DNA from: Dialister sp. UBA734
GTDB lineage: Bacteria; Bacillota; Negativicutes; Veillonellales; Dialisteraceae
Assembly: GCA_002297935.1 (NCBI GenBank)
Contig: DBLC01000071.1
Location: 12,706 to 22,611, forward strand
Length of the DNA stretch: 9,906 bases
Direction: 5' to 3'
In this document: positions 1 to 5,350 of the stretch, in pieces
How positions within the stretch are numbered: position 1 is the stretch's first letter
How the letters are laid out: every line of letters starts with the position of its first letter
The notes under the pieces: model-generated
The model's input: the letters and a program-made list of their open reading frames with translations, nothing else
Database searches by the model: none
Told to the model about the DNA's origin: nothing
Translations under genes and position numbers: made by a program

Positions 1-47
1 CGATGCTTTGGATAAAAATTCATATGATTCCAAACTCTTTGATTAAA

Positions 48-86
48 TCAGCGTTTCCTTAAAGACAACGTTTCAAATACACTCAT
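48..86 (-). pseudogene. 12-codon ORF resembling the N-terminus of a holin-like type I toxin (probable remnant)
   Basis: Too short for ordinary gene calling, but it has one of the best ribosome-binding sites of the window: GGGAGGTGAT at 100-91, four bases before the ATG at 86. The product reads MSVFETLSLRKR and then stops. MSVFETLSL resembles the start of small holin-like (Hol_Tox/TxpA-BsrG type) membrane toxins of Firmicutes, which normally continue with a hydrophobic helix. Here no frame after residue 9 gives a hydrophobic stretch, so I infer a truncated or recombined remnant rather than a working toxin. It could instead be a leader peptide of a gene beyond the left edge. The family resemblance is from memory of the N-terminal pattern only. 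It has its own plausible promoter (152-181). Confidence 0.35.
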
Positions 87-151
87 GCTGATCACCTCCC
101 TCTTGCTAGAGTGAGTGTGAGCAAAGCCATACCAAACTATCTCTCGCCCAT

Positions 152-181
152 AATATAGCAAAAAGGCATAGGAAATCTCAA
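152..181 (-). promoter_or_regulatory. Promoter for the small ORF at 48-86
   Basis: On the minus strand, TTGAGA (181-176) is followed after 18 bp by TATATT (157-152). The -10 is preceded by TGC, giving an extended -10. The -35 hexamer falls largely in the loop of the terminator at 160-204, so this unit starts right where the ABC operon ends. Confidence 0.45.
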
Positions 182-204
182 TCAGAAATTTCCTATGCCT
201 TTTT
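160..204 (-). terminator. Rho-independent terminator of the ABC transporter operon (bidirectional form)
   Basis: A perfect 17-bp inverted repeat (160-176 with 188-204) flanks an 11-nt loop. Each arm ends in an A5/T5 tract, so the hairpin can terminate transcripts from either side. It is the first such structure downstream of the minus-strand permease gene ending at 479 and probably ends that operon. Confidence 0.8.
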
Positions 205-246
205 ATATTCTAAAGGGAAATAGGTGCATGATTTCTTTTGTGGCAA

Positions 247-372
247 AGTTTCTCAGGTTGCTCAGGATTCTCAAGTTTCTCAGGTTCCCCGAATGAGCAA
301 ATAACGCTAGTGTTTATTTGCTCATTCAAGGAGCCTGAGCTGCCTGAGAAACCTGAGAAACTTGAGAATCCT
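247..372. repeat. Large palindrome built of 9-bp CCTGAGAAA units
   Basis: The core is a perfect 14-bp stem (291-304 with 314-327, GAATGAGCAAATAA) around a 9-nt loop. Both arms then continue outward as tandem 9-mers: CCTGAGCTG, CCTGAGAAA, CCTGAGAAA, CTTGAGAAT on the right and the complementary TTCTCAGG series on the left. Both strands stay open over much of it and translate into proline/glutamate or serine/glycine repeats, but these look like products of the repeat, not genes. A related half copy lies at 3863-3936. The rest of 205-478 holds no gene that I can see. Confidence 0.8.
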
Positions 373-433
373 ATCATGCTTAGCGAAATCACATCCACTA
401 ACCCAAATCATTCACGTAACAATATTTCCCAAT

Positions 434-479
434 TCCTAAGGCCTAGCTACTAGCCACTAATCCCCAGTCCCCAGTCACT
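434..479. repeat. CAGTCAC/GTGACTG heptamer-type array abutting a stop codon
   Basis: The sequence contains CTAAGGCCTAGCTAC, then CACTAATCCCCAGTCCCCAGTCACT. Read on the minus strand it begins immediately after the TGA of the permease gene ending at 479. The same ordered motif (GTGACTGG units, then GGGGATTAGTGG, then CTAGGCC) recurs beside other genes in the window. Confidence 0.75.
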
Positions 480-1174
480 CAATACTTTTCCCGTAGCTTC
501 TTTTCCCACCAGTTAAACACGAAGGTCAGGATGATAGCGACCACCCAGTAGGCGATGGCGTCGGCGATGTATGGTTCGGTGCGGCGGTTGTAGAGGGCGG
601 AGAAGATGTCCGCTTCGGCGAACATGTCCACCACTTTGACCGTAAAGACCAGAGCCAAGAGTTTGATGGTTTTCAGATAGTACGTAAAGAACGAGGACAT
701 AGCCACCACGAAGGCCTGGGGCAGGACGATGCGGGTGAAGGCTTTGGCCGGTGTCAGACCCATGGCTACTGCCGCTTCGAACTGGCCTTTATCGACCGAG
801 CGCAGGGCACCGCGGATATTTTCCGCTTGGTAGGCCGTGATGTACAAAATGAAGGTGGCGTACACGGTCCAATAGGGGCTCACGTCGAAGGGTTTCACCG
901 TATGGCCGGTGAAGGAAGAAATCAGCGGTGCCAACAGGAAGGGCAGCGAATTGTACACAATGAAGAGCTGCACCAGAGCTGGCACGGCGCGGAAGAAGGA
1001 AATAAAGACGGTGAAAATGCCGTCTACAAATTTGTGGCAGTTGAGACGAATCACTGCAATGATGGAGCCGAAAACGATGCTGCACACCATGATGACCAGG
1101 GCCATGAAGAGCGTATTCGGAATGGCTTTGGCGATGAAAAGGAGCGCAGTAGGTAAAACTTCAAAATCGATCAT
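479..1174 (-). CDS. Amino-acid (probably cystine) ABC transporter permease, second of two
   Basis: This 231-residue integral membrane protein belongs to the His/Glu/Gln/Arg/opine family of ABC importer permeases. Hydrophobic segments lie at about residues 8-42, 55-85, 100-118, 155-180 and 205-222. The cytoplasmic EAA loop that docks on the ATPase is at 133-154 (EAAVAMGLTPAK then IVLPQA). It would form a heterodimeric channel with the neighbouring permease. The ATG lies 1 bp after the stop of the upstream gene, and its AAGGAGGG ribosome-binding site is inside that gene's last codons, so translation is probably coupled. Paired permeases with a T-box of cysteine character resemble the TcyL/TcyM arrangement of cystine importers. 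The substrate is an inference and another polar amino acid is possible. The heptamer array begins right after the stop. Confidence 0.9.
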   Translation of the reverse strand: MIDFEVLPTALLFIAKAIPNTLFMALVIMVCSIVFGSIIAVIRLNCHKFVDGIFTVFISFFRAVPALVQLFIVYNSLPFLLAPLISSFTGHTVKPFDVSPYWTVYATFILYITAYQAENIRGALRSVDKGQFEAAVAMGLTPAKAFTRIVLPQAFVVAMSSFFTYYLKTIKLLALVFTVKVVDMFAEADIFSALYNRRTEPYIADAIAYWVVAIILTFVFNWWEKKLREKY

Positions 1175-1175
1175 G

Positions 1176-1871
1176 TTATGCCCTCCTTGCGCCGGTGGTA
1201 TTCCATTTCTGGAAATAGTGGAATGCCACTTCGACCAAAATCACAATGGCCCAGTAAATCAAAGCCACGGCGCAGTAGGTTTCCAATTTTCCCTGCCCAT
1301 AATTGGCATTGATGATGAGGCCCGCTTTCCCCATGAGGTCCACCACGCCGATGAAGTACATGATGGACGTATCTTTTAGAATGTTGATGGATTCATTGAC
1401 CAAGCCCGGAAGAGCCACCGGCAGTGCCTGGGGCGCTACGATATGAAGCACCCGATGGGCCGGCGACAGGCCAAACACCATGGCCGCTTCGTTCTGTCCT
1501 TTATCGACCGACAAGTAGGCCGGGCGGATGATTTCTGAAATGACCGGTGTATAGTGGAAGGTCAGCGCAATCAGCACATACACCGTAAGAGGCCAGCCAT
1601 CGGTGCTGAAATGCATCATTTTCACGATAGCCGGCAGCACAAAGTACACCAGGTACAAATCCAGCACGAATGGCATACTGCGGTTGTAGGACAACCAGAC
1701 TTCGCAAATCTGCGAGAGCACCGGCACCTTGGCAATACGAATCACCGCCACCAGAGAGCCGAACAAGAGACATAGAAATATAGAGGCCACAATCACTTCC
1801 AACGTAAAAGGAAGCGCATCGGCCAACCGGGGAAACAATCCCAGGAAATAAGACATATTGAAAGTAAGCAT
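1176..1871 (-). CDS. Amino-acid (probably cystine) ABC transporter permease, first of two
   Basis: This 231-residue membrane permease is of the same family as its downstream neighbour, though clearly diverged from it. It has hydrophobic segments at about 20-45, 65-84, 95-115, 145-160 and 198-220. The EAA loop is at 128-149 (NEAAMVFGLSPAHR then IVAPQAL), matching the ATPase-docking consensus EAA---G---------I-LP. The ATG at 1871 is preceded by AAAAAGGAT about 10 bases upstream, a good ribosome-binding site. Unlike the tight join to the next gene, the gap to the ATPase is about 298 bp and holds a full palindromic element, unusual for an operon of interacting subunits. Substrate assignment as cystine/cysteine rests on the leader riboswitch and gene arrangement, not on a residue in this protein. 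Confidence 0.9.
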   Translation of the reverse strand: MLTFNMSYFLGLFPRLADALPFTLEVIVASIFLCLLFGSLVAVIRIAKVPVLSQICEVWLSYNRSMPFVLDLYLVYFVLPAIVKMMHFSTDGWPLTVYVLIALTFHYTPVISEIIRPAYLSVDKGQNEAAMVFGLSPAHRVLHIVAPQALPVALPGLVNESINILKDTSIMYFIGVVDLMGKAGLIINANYGQGKLETYCAVALIYWAIVILVEVAFHYFQKWNTTGARRA

Positions 1872-1902
1872 AATCTATTGATCCTTTTTAACAGAAGTCA
1901 AA

Positions 1903-1930
1903 GTAGCTAGGGATTAGGGATTGGGAATTA
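1903..1930. repeat. Degenerate GGGATTAGGGATTGGGAATTAG array
   Basis: A drifted form of the outer-arm motif (GGGATTAG units) lies just left of the palindrome at 1931-2113. A matching arm with CAGTCAC units is on the other side (2140-2163). Confidence 0.6.
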
Positions 1931-2113
1931 GGTTATAATTCTGCTACATCCGCTAAACAGAACAAAGTGATAACCCGCTAGCATCAAGGTTATAAGGGTT
2001 ATAAAAGGTTATGTTGTAAGAACCAATTCCCATAACCTTTTATAACCTTTTATAACCTGTTGCTAACGAGGCATTTCTTTGTTCTATCTAGGGGATTTTG
2101 TAGAATAATAACC
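1931..2113. repeat. GGTTAT-type palindromic element, copy 1 (inside the ABC operon)
   Basis: The ends are GGTTATAATTCTGCTAC and GTAGAATAATAACC. The interior has GGTTATAAGGGTTATAAAAG opposite CCTTTTATAACCTTTTATAACC, so the whole element can fold into one long imperfect hairpin. It lies between the ATPase gene and the first permease gene of the same unit, so it would be transcribed within the operon mRNA. No U tract follows, so it is not a classical terminator. A processing or stabilising role is possible but unproven. Confidence 0.85.
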
Positions 2114-2139
2114 TAAATTCTAAACGTTAATTTCTTTCC

Positions 2140-2163
2140 TAGTCACCAGTCACGAGTCACCAG
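2140..2163. repeat. CAGTCAC heptamer array after the ATPase gene
   Basis: AGTCACCAGTCACGAGTCACC is placed six bases beyond the stop codon of the ATPase gene (minus strand: stop, then AGGTAT, then CTGGTGACTCGTGACTGGTG). Confidence 0.75.
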
Positions 2164-2169
2164 ATACCT

Positions 2170-2922
2170 TTATCCTTCTCTCGCCAGCATTCTCTGCAGG
2201 AACTGCTGGGTCTTTTCTTCTTTCGGATGGGTGAAGAGGTCTTCTGGTTTGCCTTCTTCTACCACCAGGCCGTCGGACATGAAGACCACTTTGGAAGACA
2301 CTTCTCTAGCAAAATGCATTTCGTGGGTCACGATAATCATGGTAATTCCCAAGGTAGCCACTTCGGCGATGGTGTCCAGCACTTCGCCCACCAATTCCGG
2401 GTCCAAAGCAGAGGTGGGTTCGTCGAAAAGGATCACATCCGGCCGCGGGGCCAGGGCGCGAGCGATGCCGACGCGCTGCTGCATGCCGCCGGACAATTCG
2501 GAAGGATACATTTTCGCATAGTCCGTCATATGGACCCGAGCCAGTTCTTCCATGGCAATTTCCTCGGCTTCTTTTTTCGTTTTCCCGTAGCCATAAATCA
2601 AGCCTTCGGTGACATTTTCCAGGACGTTCTTATTTCTGAATAAATTGAACTGCTGGAACACCATGGTGGACTTCCGCCGGAGCTTCTGCACGTCGGTTTT
2701 GGAAATATGGGCAAAATCCACAGCCACTTCATCGATAGAAAGTTTGCCCGAGTCTGGTTTTTCCAAATAATTCAGACAGCGAAGAAATGTGGTCTTCCCT
2801 GTACCAGAGGGGCCAAGAATAGAAACTACATCACCTTTATCCACAGACAGGTTGATGTCTTTCAGTACTGTGTTCTTCCCGAAAGATTTACGTATATGTT
2901 CAGCAGTCAAAATGCGGGACAT
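2170..2922 (-). CDS. Amino-acid (probably cystine) ABC transporter ATP-binding protein
   Basis: This is the cytoplasmic ATPase that powers the importer, at 250 residues from the chosen start. Walker A is GPSGTGKT (37-44), the Q-loop glutamine about 90 (FQQFNLF), the signature LSGGMQQR (143-150), Walker B VILFDEP (163-169) with SALD just after, and the switch histidine about 200 (VTHEM). All catalytic elements are intact. I chose the ATG at 2922, because family members begin with a short [19 protein letters not shown] strand and AGAAGG lies 11 bases upstream. An in-frame GTG at 2955 would add 11 basic residues and is less likely. It is the first gene after the T-box leader. ATPases of cystine, glutamine and arginine importers are alike in sequence, so the substrate comes from the leader, not from here. 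Confidence 0.92.
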   Translation of the reverse strand: MSRILTAEHIRKSFGKNTVLKDINLSVDKGDVVSILGPSGTGKTTFLRCLNYLEKPDSGKLSIDEVAVDFAHISKTDVQKLRRKSTMVFQQFNLFRNKNVLENVTEGLIYGYGKTKKEAEEIAMEELARVHMTDYAKMYPSELSGGMQQRVGIARALAPRPDVILFDEPTSALDPELVGEVLDTIAEVATLGITMIIVTHEMHFAREVSSKVVFMSDGLVVEEGKPEDLFTHPKEEKTQQFLQRMLAREG

Positions 2923-2959
2923 GATCTCTTTTACCTTCTTTCTAACATAGTGCACATGA

Positions 2960-3293
2960 GCGAGTTAGGAGTGAGGAATGAGGAGTGGTGGAAGGGGCGC
3001 ACAACTTAAGAAGCGCCCCAATACCCCTTTTTATAGGTTATTATTGTGCTGATTTTTCTGTCAAACATAATGGTGTTATCGCTATGGTCAAGGTTATAAG
3101 GGTTATATCAGGTTATGTGATGACCTTAGTCCCATAACCCTTTATACCCTTTTTAACCTTGATAGTAGCGGTATATCCCTTATGTTTGATATAGAAATCA
3201 GCACAATAATAACCTTACTATATCGTGCGGCGCTTCCAAATGATTATGCGCCGCCACCAACACTCCTAACTCCTCACTCCTAACTCCTCACTA
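2960..3293. repeat. Nested outer palindrome with GAGTTAGGAGTGAGG arrays
   Basis: The left arm (2960-3019) reads GAGTTAGGAGTGAGGAATGAG, then a GGTGG-GGGGCGC block and a small GGGGCGC/GCGCCCC hairpin (2994-3000/3013-3019). The right arm (3227-3293) mirrors it with a GCGGCGC/GCGCCGC hairpin (3227-3233/3248-3254), then CCACC and CACTCCTAACTCCTCACTCC. Between the arms sits palindromic copy 2. The units are a variant (GGAGTTA/GGAGTGA) of the GTGACTG array seen elsewhere. The stretch is part of the leader between the T-box and the ATPase gene. I see no ORF in it. Confidence 0.7.
3036..3214. repeat. GGTTAT-type palindromic element, copy 2 (in the ABC operon leader)
   Basis: The termini match exactly for 18 bp: GGTTATTATTGTGCTGAT at the left and ATCAGCACAATAATAACC at the right. 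Inside, AAGGTTATAAGGGTTATATC faces CCCTTTATACCCTTTTTAAC. A short unpaired centre of about 16 bp lies near 3118-3132. It lies downstream of the T-box terminator, so it is only transcribed on readthrough. Confidence 0.88.
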
Positions 3294-3296
3294 AAT

Positions 3297-3550
3297 AAAA
3301 AAATCCCCATCCCAGTAAGGGACGGAGATTCCGTGTTCCACCCAATTTCATTTCCATGTCACCATAGAAACCTTGGTAAGTCTTGCGACTTCTGGCTATA
3401 TCGGGCTCCCCGGATGGCCTACTGTTTTCAGCCGATCTGCTCCAAGAGGCACTTCCAAGAACGCTCCGCACCCCTTTCCACCAACCAGGGCTCTCTTCAC
3501 CGTCTACGATCCTGTACTCTCTCTTATCCTCGCGAATTAAGATTAATTGG
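3297..3550 (-). ncRNA. T-box riboswitch leader, probably tRNA-Cys specific
   Basis: This leader RNA binds uncharged tRNA and opens the downstream ABC operon. Read on the minus strand it shows a stem I with AGAGAGTAC and the distal-loop motif AGAGAGCCC...GGTTGGTGGAAA. A specifier segment follows (GGAAGTGCCTCTTGGAGC, about 3456-3439), then a GCAA-capped stem III (AAGTC/GACTT, 3391-3378) and the antiterminator T-box GGGTGGAACACGG (about 3343-3331). The terminator is a 12-bp stem with one G-T wobble at each of two positions (3330-3319 with 3313-3302), followed by seven T. The register leaves GUG (3452-3450) or UGC (3451-3449) as specifier. The UGGA bulge needs a tRNA with U73, which fits tRNA-Cys and not tRNA-Val. 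So cysteine is favoured. That conclusion is inference, but the T-box call itself is firm. Confidence 0.88.
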
Positions 3551-3554
3551 AATA

Positions 3555-3584
3555 ATGATACCATATTTTTACTGTACTATGCAA
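3555..3584 (-). promoter_or_regulatory. Promoter of the T-box/ABC transporter operon
   Basis: On the minus strand, TTGCAT (3584-3579) is followed after 18 bp by TATCAT (3560-3555). The implied start near 3548 lies just before stem I of the T-box. Confidence 0.55.
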
Positions 3585-3597
3585 GACTTTTTTTCTC

Positions 3598-3629
3598 GGA
3601 AAGCGTTTCCCTAGCATTTCGAGTATAAT
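3598..3629 (+). promoter_or_regulatory. Possible plus-strand promoter with a GGAAAGCGTTTCC dyad
   Basis: TATAAT is at 3624-3629, but no good -35 lies 16-18 bp upstream. A GGAAA-GCG-TTTCC dyad (3598-3610) sits at the -35 position and just upstream of the divergent T-box promoter. It could serve the response-regulator gene, 440 bp downstream across repeats. Weak evidence. Confidence 0.25.
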
Positions 3630-3639
3630 GATAGGGAGG

Positions 3640-4042
3640 AGTGACTAGTGACTGGTGACTAGTGACTGGGGATTAGTGGCTAGGCCCTAGGGATTAGATT
3701 CCTAGAACGTGCCGCTAGCCAAAACCGTCATTTCGACCGGTCGTATTTGTGCTTGTTGATAGAGAAGAAATGAAACGCAATGTGTAGGAGAGTGGAGAAA
3801 TCTCATCAGCACTAGCGGCAAGAGCTTAAAGCATCATATCGTTACGGTTCTACTTTACCAGATAACACTAACGTCTATAGGCACATTCGAGGAACCTGAG
3901 AAACTTGAGAACCCTGAGCAACCTGAGGCCCCTTTTATCACTAGCGGTAAGGACTTACAGAATCATATCGTAACGGTTCCTAATCCCCAGGGCCTAGCCA
4001 CTAATCACCAGTCCCCAGTCACCAGTCACTAGTCACCAGCTA
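3640..4042. repeat. Composite palindromic repeat block upstream of the response regulator
   Basis: The outer arms are heptamer arrays in opposite orientation: GTGACTAGTGACTGGTGACT, GTGACTGGGGATTAGTGG and CTAGGCCCTAGGGATTAG at 3641-3700, and the mirror at about 3980-4042. Inside are a GTCATTTCGACC...GTGGAGAAATCTCATCA segment (about 3729-3807) and two imperfect direct repeats of about 43 bp (3808-3850 and 3937-3979, sharing ACTAGCGG...ATCATATCGT-ACGGTTC). Between those is a half copy of the CCTGAGAAA 9-mer palindrome (3863-3936). No gene is visible in this stretch. Confidence 0.75.
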
Positions 4043-4064
4043 CCATAGAAAACGAGGTGCTCCC

Positions 4065-4799
4065 ATGCTTCACATCGCCATTGTGGATGACAATCCATCG
4101 GACATTGCCATCATCAAAGAGTATTTGACCGGCTATTTCAAAAAACGGGCCGGTTCTTCCCCGATCGACTATACGTTAAGCGCCTTTCAGGATGGATTTT
4201 CGTTTCTTTCCAGTTTTTCCTGCGCTGCCTATGACTTGGTTTTTCTGGACATTTACATGCCCCGCATGACCGGTATCGACGTGGCCCGCCGGATACGACT
4301 GGTCGATGACGGGGTGAAGATTGTATTTCTCACCACCAGCAAGGAACACGCCTTGGAGAGTTATTCCGTCTTTGCATCGGCTTACATCTTGAAGCCCATC
4401 GCAGAGAACCAATCTCTCTTCGTCAGTGCGCTGAACCGCCTGCTGCCGGACGAAATGATGTCCGGGCGAAAACTGACGGTCCACCTGGCGGGGCAATCGA
4501 CCTTGGAAATTCCCTTCGCCCGCATTCTTTCCGTGGACTGCAACAATACCCGAAACGCCGTGGTTCACTTGGAAGGCAAAGACATTCCTACCCAAAACAC
4601 CTACCAGGAACTCTCCACCCTCCTCGCCACGGACGAACGCTTTCTCGAATGCTACCACCGGCTCACCATCAACATGGACTACGTCACCTCCATGGAAGAA
4701 GACCTGTTTCATTTAAAAGGAAACCACACCGCCCCGATCAGTCGGAGGAAAAAGAAAGAAGTGAAACAGGGGTACTTGCAGTATTTATTGGATAAATAA
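4065..4799 (+). CDS. LytTR-family (AgrA-like) response regulator
   Basis: This 244-residue cytoplasmic transcription factor has two domains. The N-terminal receiver (about 1-125) has acidic residues D8/D9, the phosphoacceptor D62 in FLDIYMP, T90/T91 and K110 followed by P. The C-terminal LytTR DNA-binding domain (about 137-240) has the usual ILSVDCNN and FLECYHRLTINMDYV blocks. The ATG is preceded by CGAGGTG five bases upstream. It is followed on the same strand by a membrane GHKL kinase gene, its likely partner. LytTR/GHKL pairs often answer peptide or metabolite signals. Target genes cannot be read from this window, and no agrB/agrD-like gene is present. Heptamer arrays flank the gene closely on both sides (ending at about 4042, starting at about 4804). 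Confidence 0.93.
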   Translation: MLHIAIVDDNPSDIAIIKEYLTGYFKKRAGSSPIDYTLSAFQDGFSFLSSFSCAAYDLVFLDIYMPRMTGIDVARRIRLVDDGVKIVFLTTSKEHALESYSVFASAYILKPIAENQSLFVSALNRLLPDEMMSGRKLTVHLAGQSTLEIPFARILSVDCNNTRNAVVHLEGKDIPTQNTYQELSTLLATDERFLECYHRLTINMDYVTSMEEDLFHLKGNHTAPISRRKKKEVKQGYLQYLLDK

Positions 4800-4803
4800 G
4801 ATT

Positions 4804-4834
4804 AGTGACTGGTGACTCGTGACTGGTGACTAGG
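4804..4834. repeat. GTGACTG heptamer array after the response regulator
   Basis: GTGACTGGTGACTCGTGACT followed by GGTGACTAG begins a few bases past the stop codon and runs into the half palindrome at 4833. Confidence 0.8.
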
Positions 4835-4914
4835 TTATTATTCTGCTAATTTCTGTATCAAACATAATGGTACTATCGTTACTTTAAAGGTTATAAGGGT
4901 TATAAAGGGTTATG
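4833..4914. repeat. GGTTAT-type palindromic element, half copy
   Basis: It begins GGTTATTATTCTGCTAATTT and carries AAGGTTATAAGGGTTATAAA as in the left half of full copies. The right half (ending AATAATAACC) is absent, and the sequence after about 4915 is unrelated, then becomes the element at 4971-5134. It looks like a copy broken by deletion or replacement. Confidence 0.75.
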
Positions 4915-4970
4915 AGGATCGTCGAACGTGCCATGAATTACTAGCTATATGACACATCTCGCAAATCACG

Positions 4971-5134
4971 TTCCCCCTTGGAGAAGGGGGCCAGGGGGAT
5001 AGACTGCTCTAGCGGTCTCCGCTCCTTGTACAACTATCCATTACCACTCTCATCTTGCCTTTACCGCTTCTGCTGAAATATGTTCCTTCGGGCCATTTCT
5101 ATCCCCGGCTTCGCCGCCCCTTCTCCAAGGGGCC
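4971..5134. repeat. CCCCTTGGAGAAGGGG inverted-repeat element
   Basis: Each end carries a small hairpin (CCCCTTGGAGAAGGGG at 4974-4989; CCCCTTCTCCAAGGGG at 5117-5132). These and the adjoining GGGGGATAG/CTATCCCC sequences make inverted ends about 160 bp apart. There is no ORF inside. The structure is that of a small non-autonomous (MITE-like) intergenic element. Confidence 0.65.
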
Positions 5135-5212
5135 ACACCAGCATGAACACCGCTAGCGTCACTTGGCATACTCAAGAAACCTAAAAACCTTTCCCAAGAA
5201 AGGAATCATCGA

Positions 5213-5240
5213 TTTATCTCCCCCGACGGGGGGCGATAAA
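5213..5240. repeat. Hairpin TTTATC-CCCCC/GGGGG-GATAAA
   Basis: The stem pairs TTTATC with GATAAA and C5 with G5 around a GAC loop. It is flanked by an ACCGCT (about 5149)/AGCGGTGT (5241) inverted pair, suggesting another palindromic insert. No T tract follows, so I do not call it a terminator. Confidence 0.5.
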
Positions 5241-5257
5241 AGCGGTGTAAACTTATT

Positions 5258-5334
5258 TTCCCTAATCCCTAGGGCCTAGCTACTAATCCCCAGTCACGAG
5301 TCACCAGTCACCAGTCACCAGTCACCAGTCACCA
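5258..5334. repeat. CAGTCAC heptamer array just before the kinase gene
   Basis: CCCTAATCCCTAGGGCCTAG leads into five or more tandem CAGTCAC/CGAGTCAC units. The array ends where the AAAGAGGTG ribosome-binding site of the kinase gene begins. Within 4800-5350 no gene is visible. The stretch is entirely repeats and short palindromes. Confidence 0.85.
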
Positions 5335-5350
5335 AGAAAGAGGTGCCGCT

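Noticed and set aside
1..28. Possible start of a minus-strand gene (ATG near 25, reading MNFYPKH off the edge)
   Set aside because: The ribosome-binding site is weak and only seven codons are visible, too little to call.
210..453. Open frames on both strands with SGFSSFSG or PEKPEKLENP repeats
   Set aside because: They are mirror translations of the CCTGAGAAA palindrome. Neither has a good start site.
1931..2113. Palindromic elements as rho-independent terminators
   Set aside because: Stems are long and AT-rich, and no T tract follows the paired region in either direction.
2923..2955. GTG start giving the ATPase 11 more residues
   Set aside because: The ribosome-binding site for the internal ATG lies within this extension, and the extra residues do not fit the family N-terminus.
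3280..3564. 94-codon open frame on the minus strand
   Set aside because: It lies wholly within the T-box leader, with no ribosome-binding site of note and a composition unlike the neighbours. The RNA structure explains the sequence.
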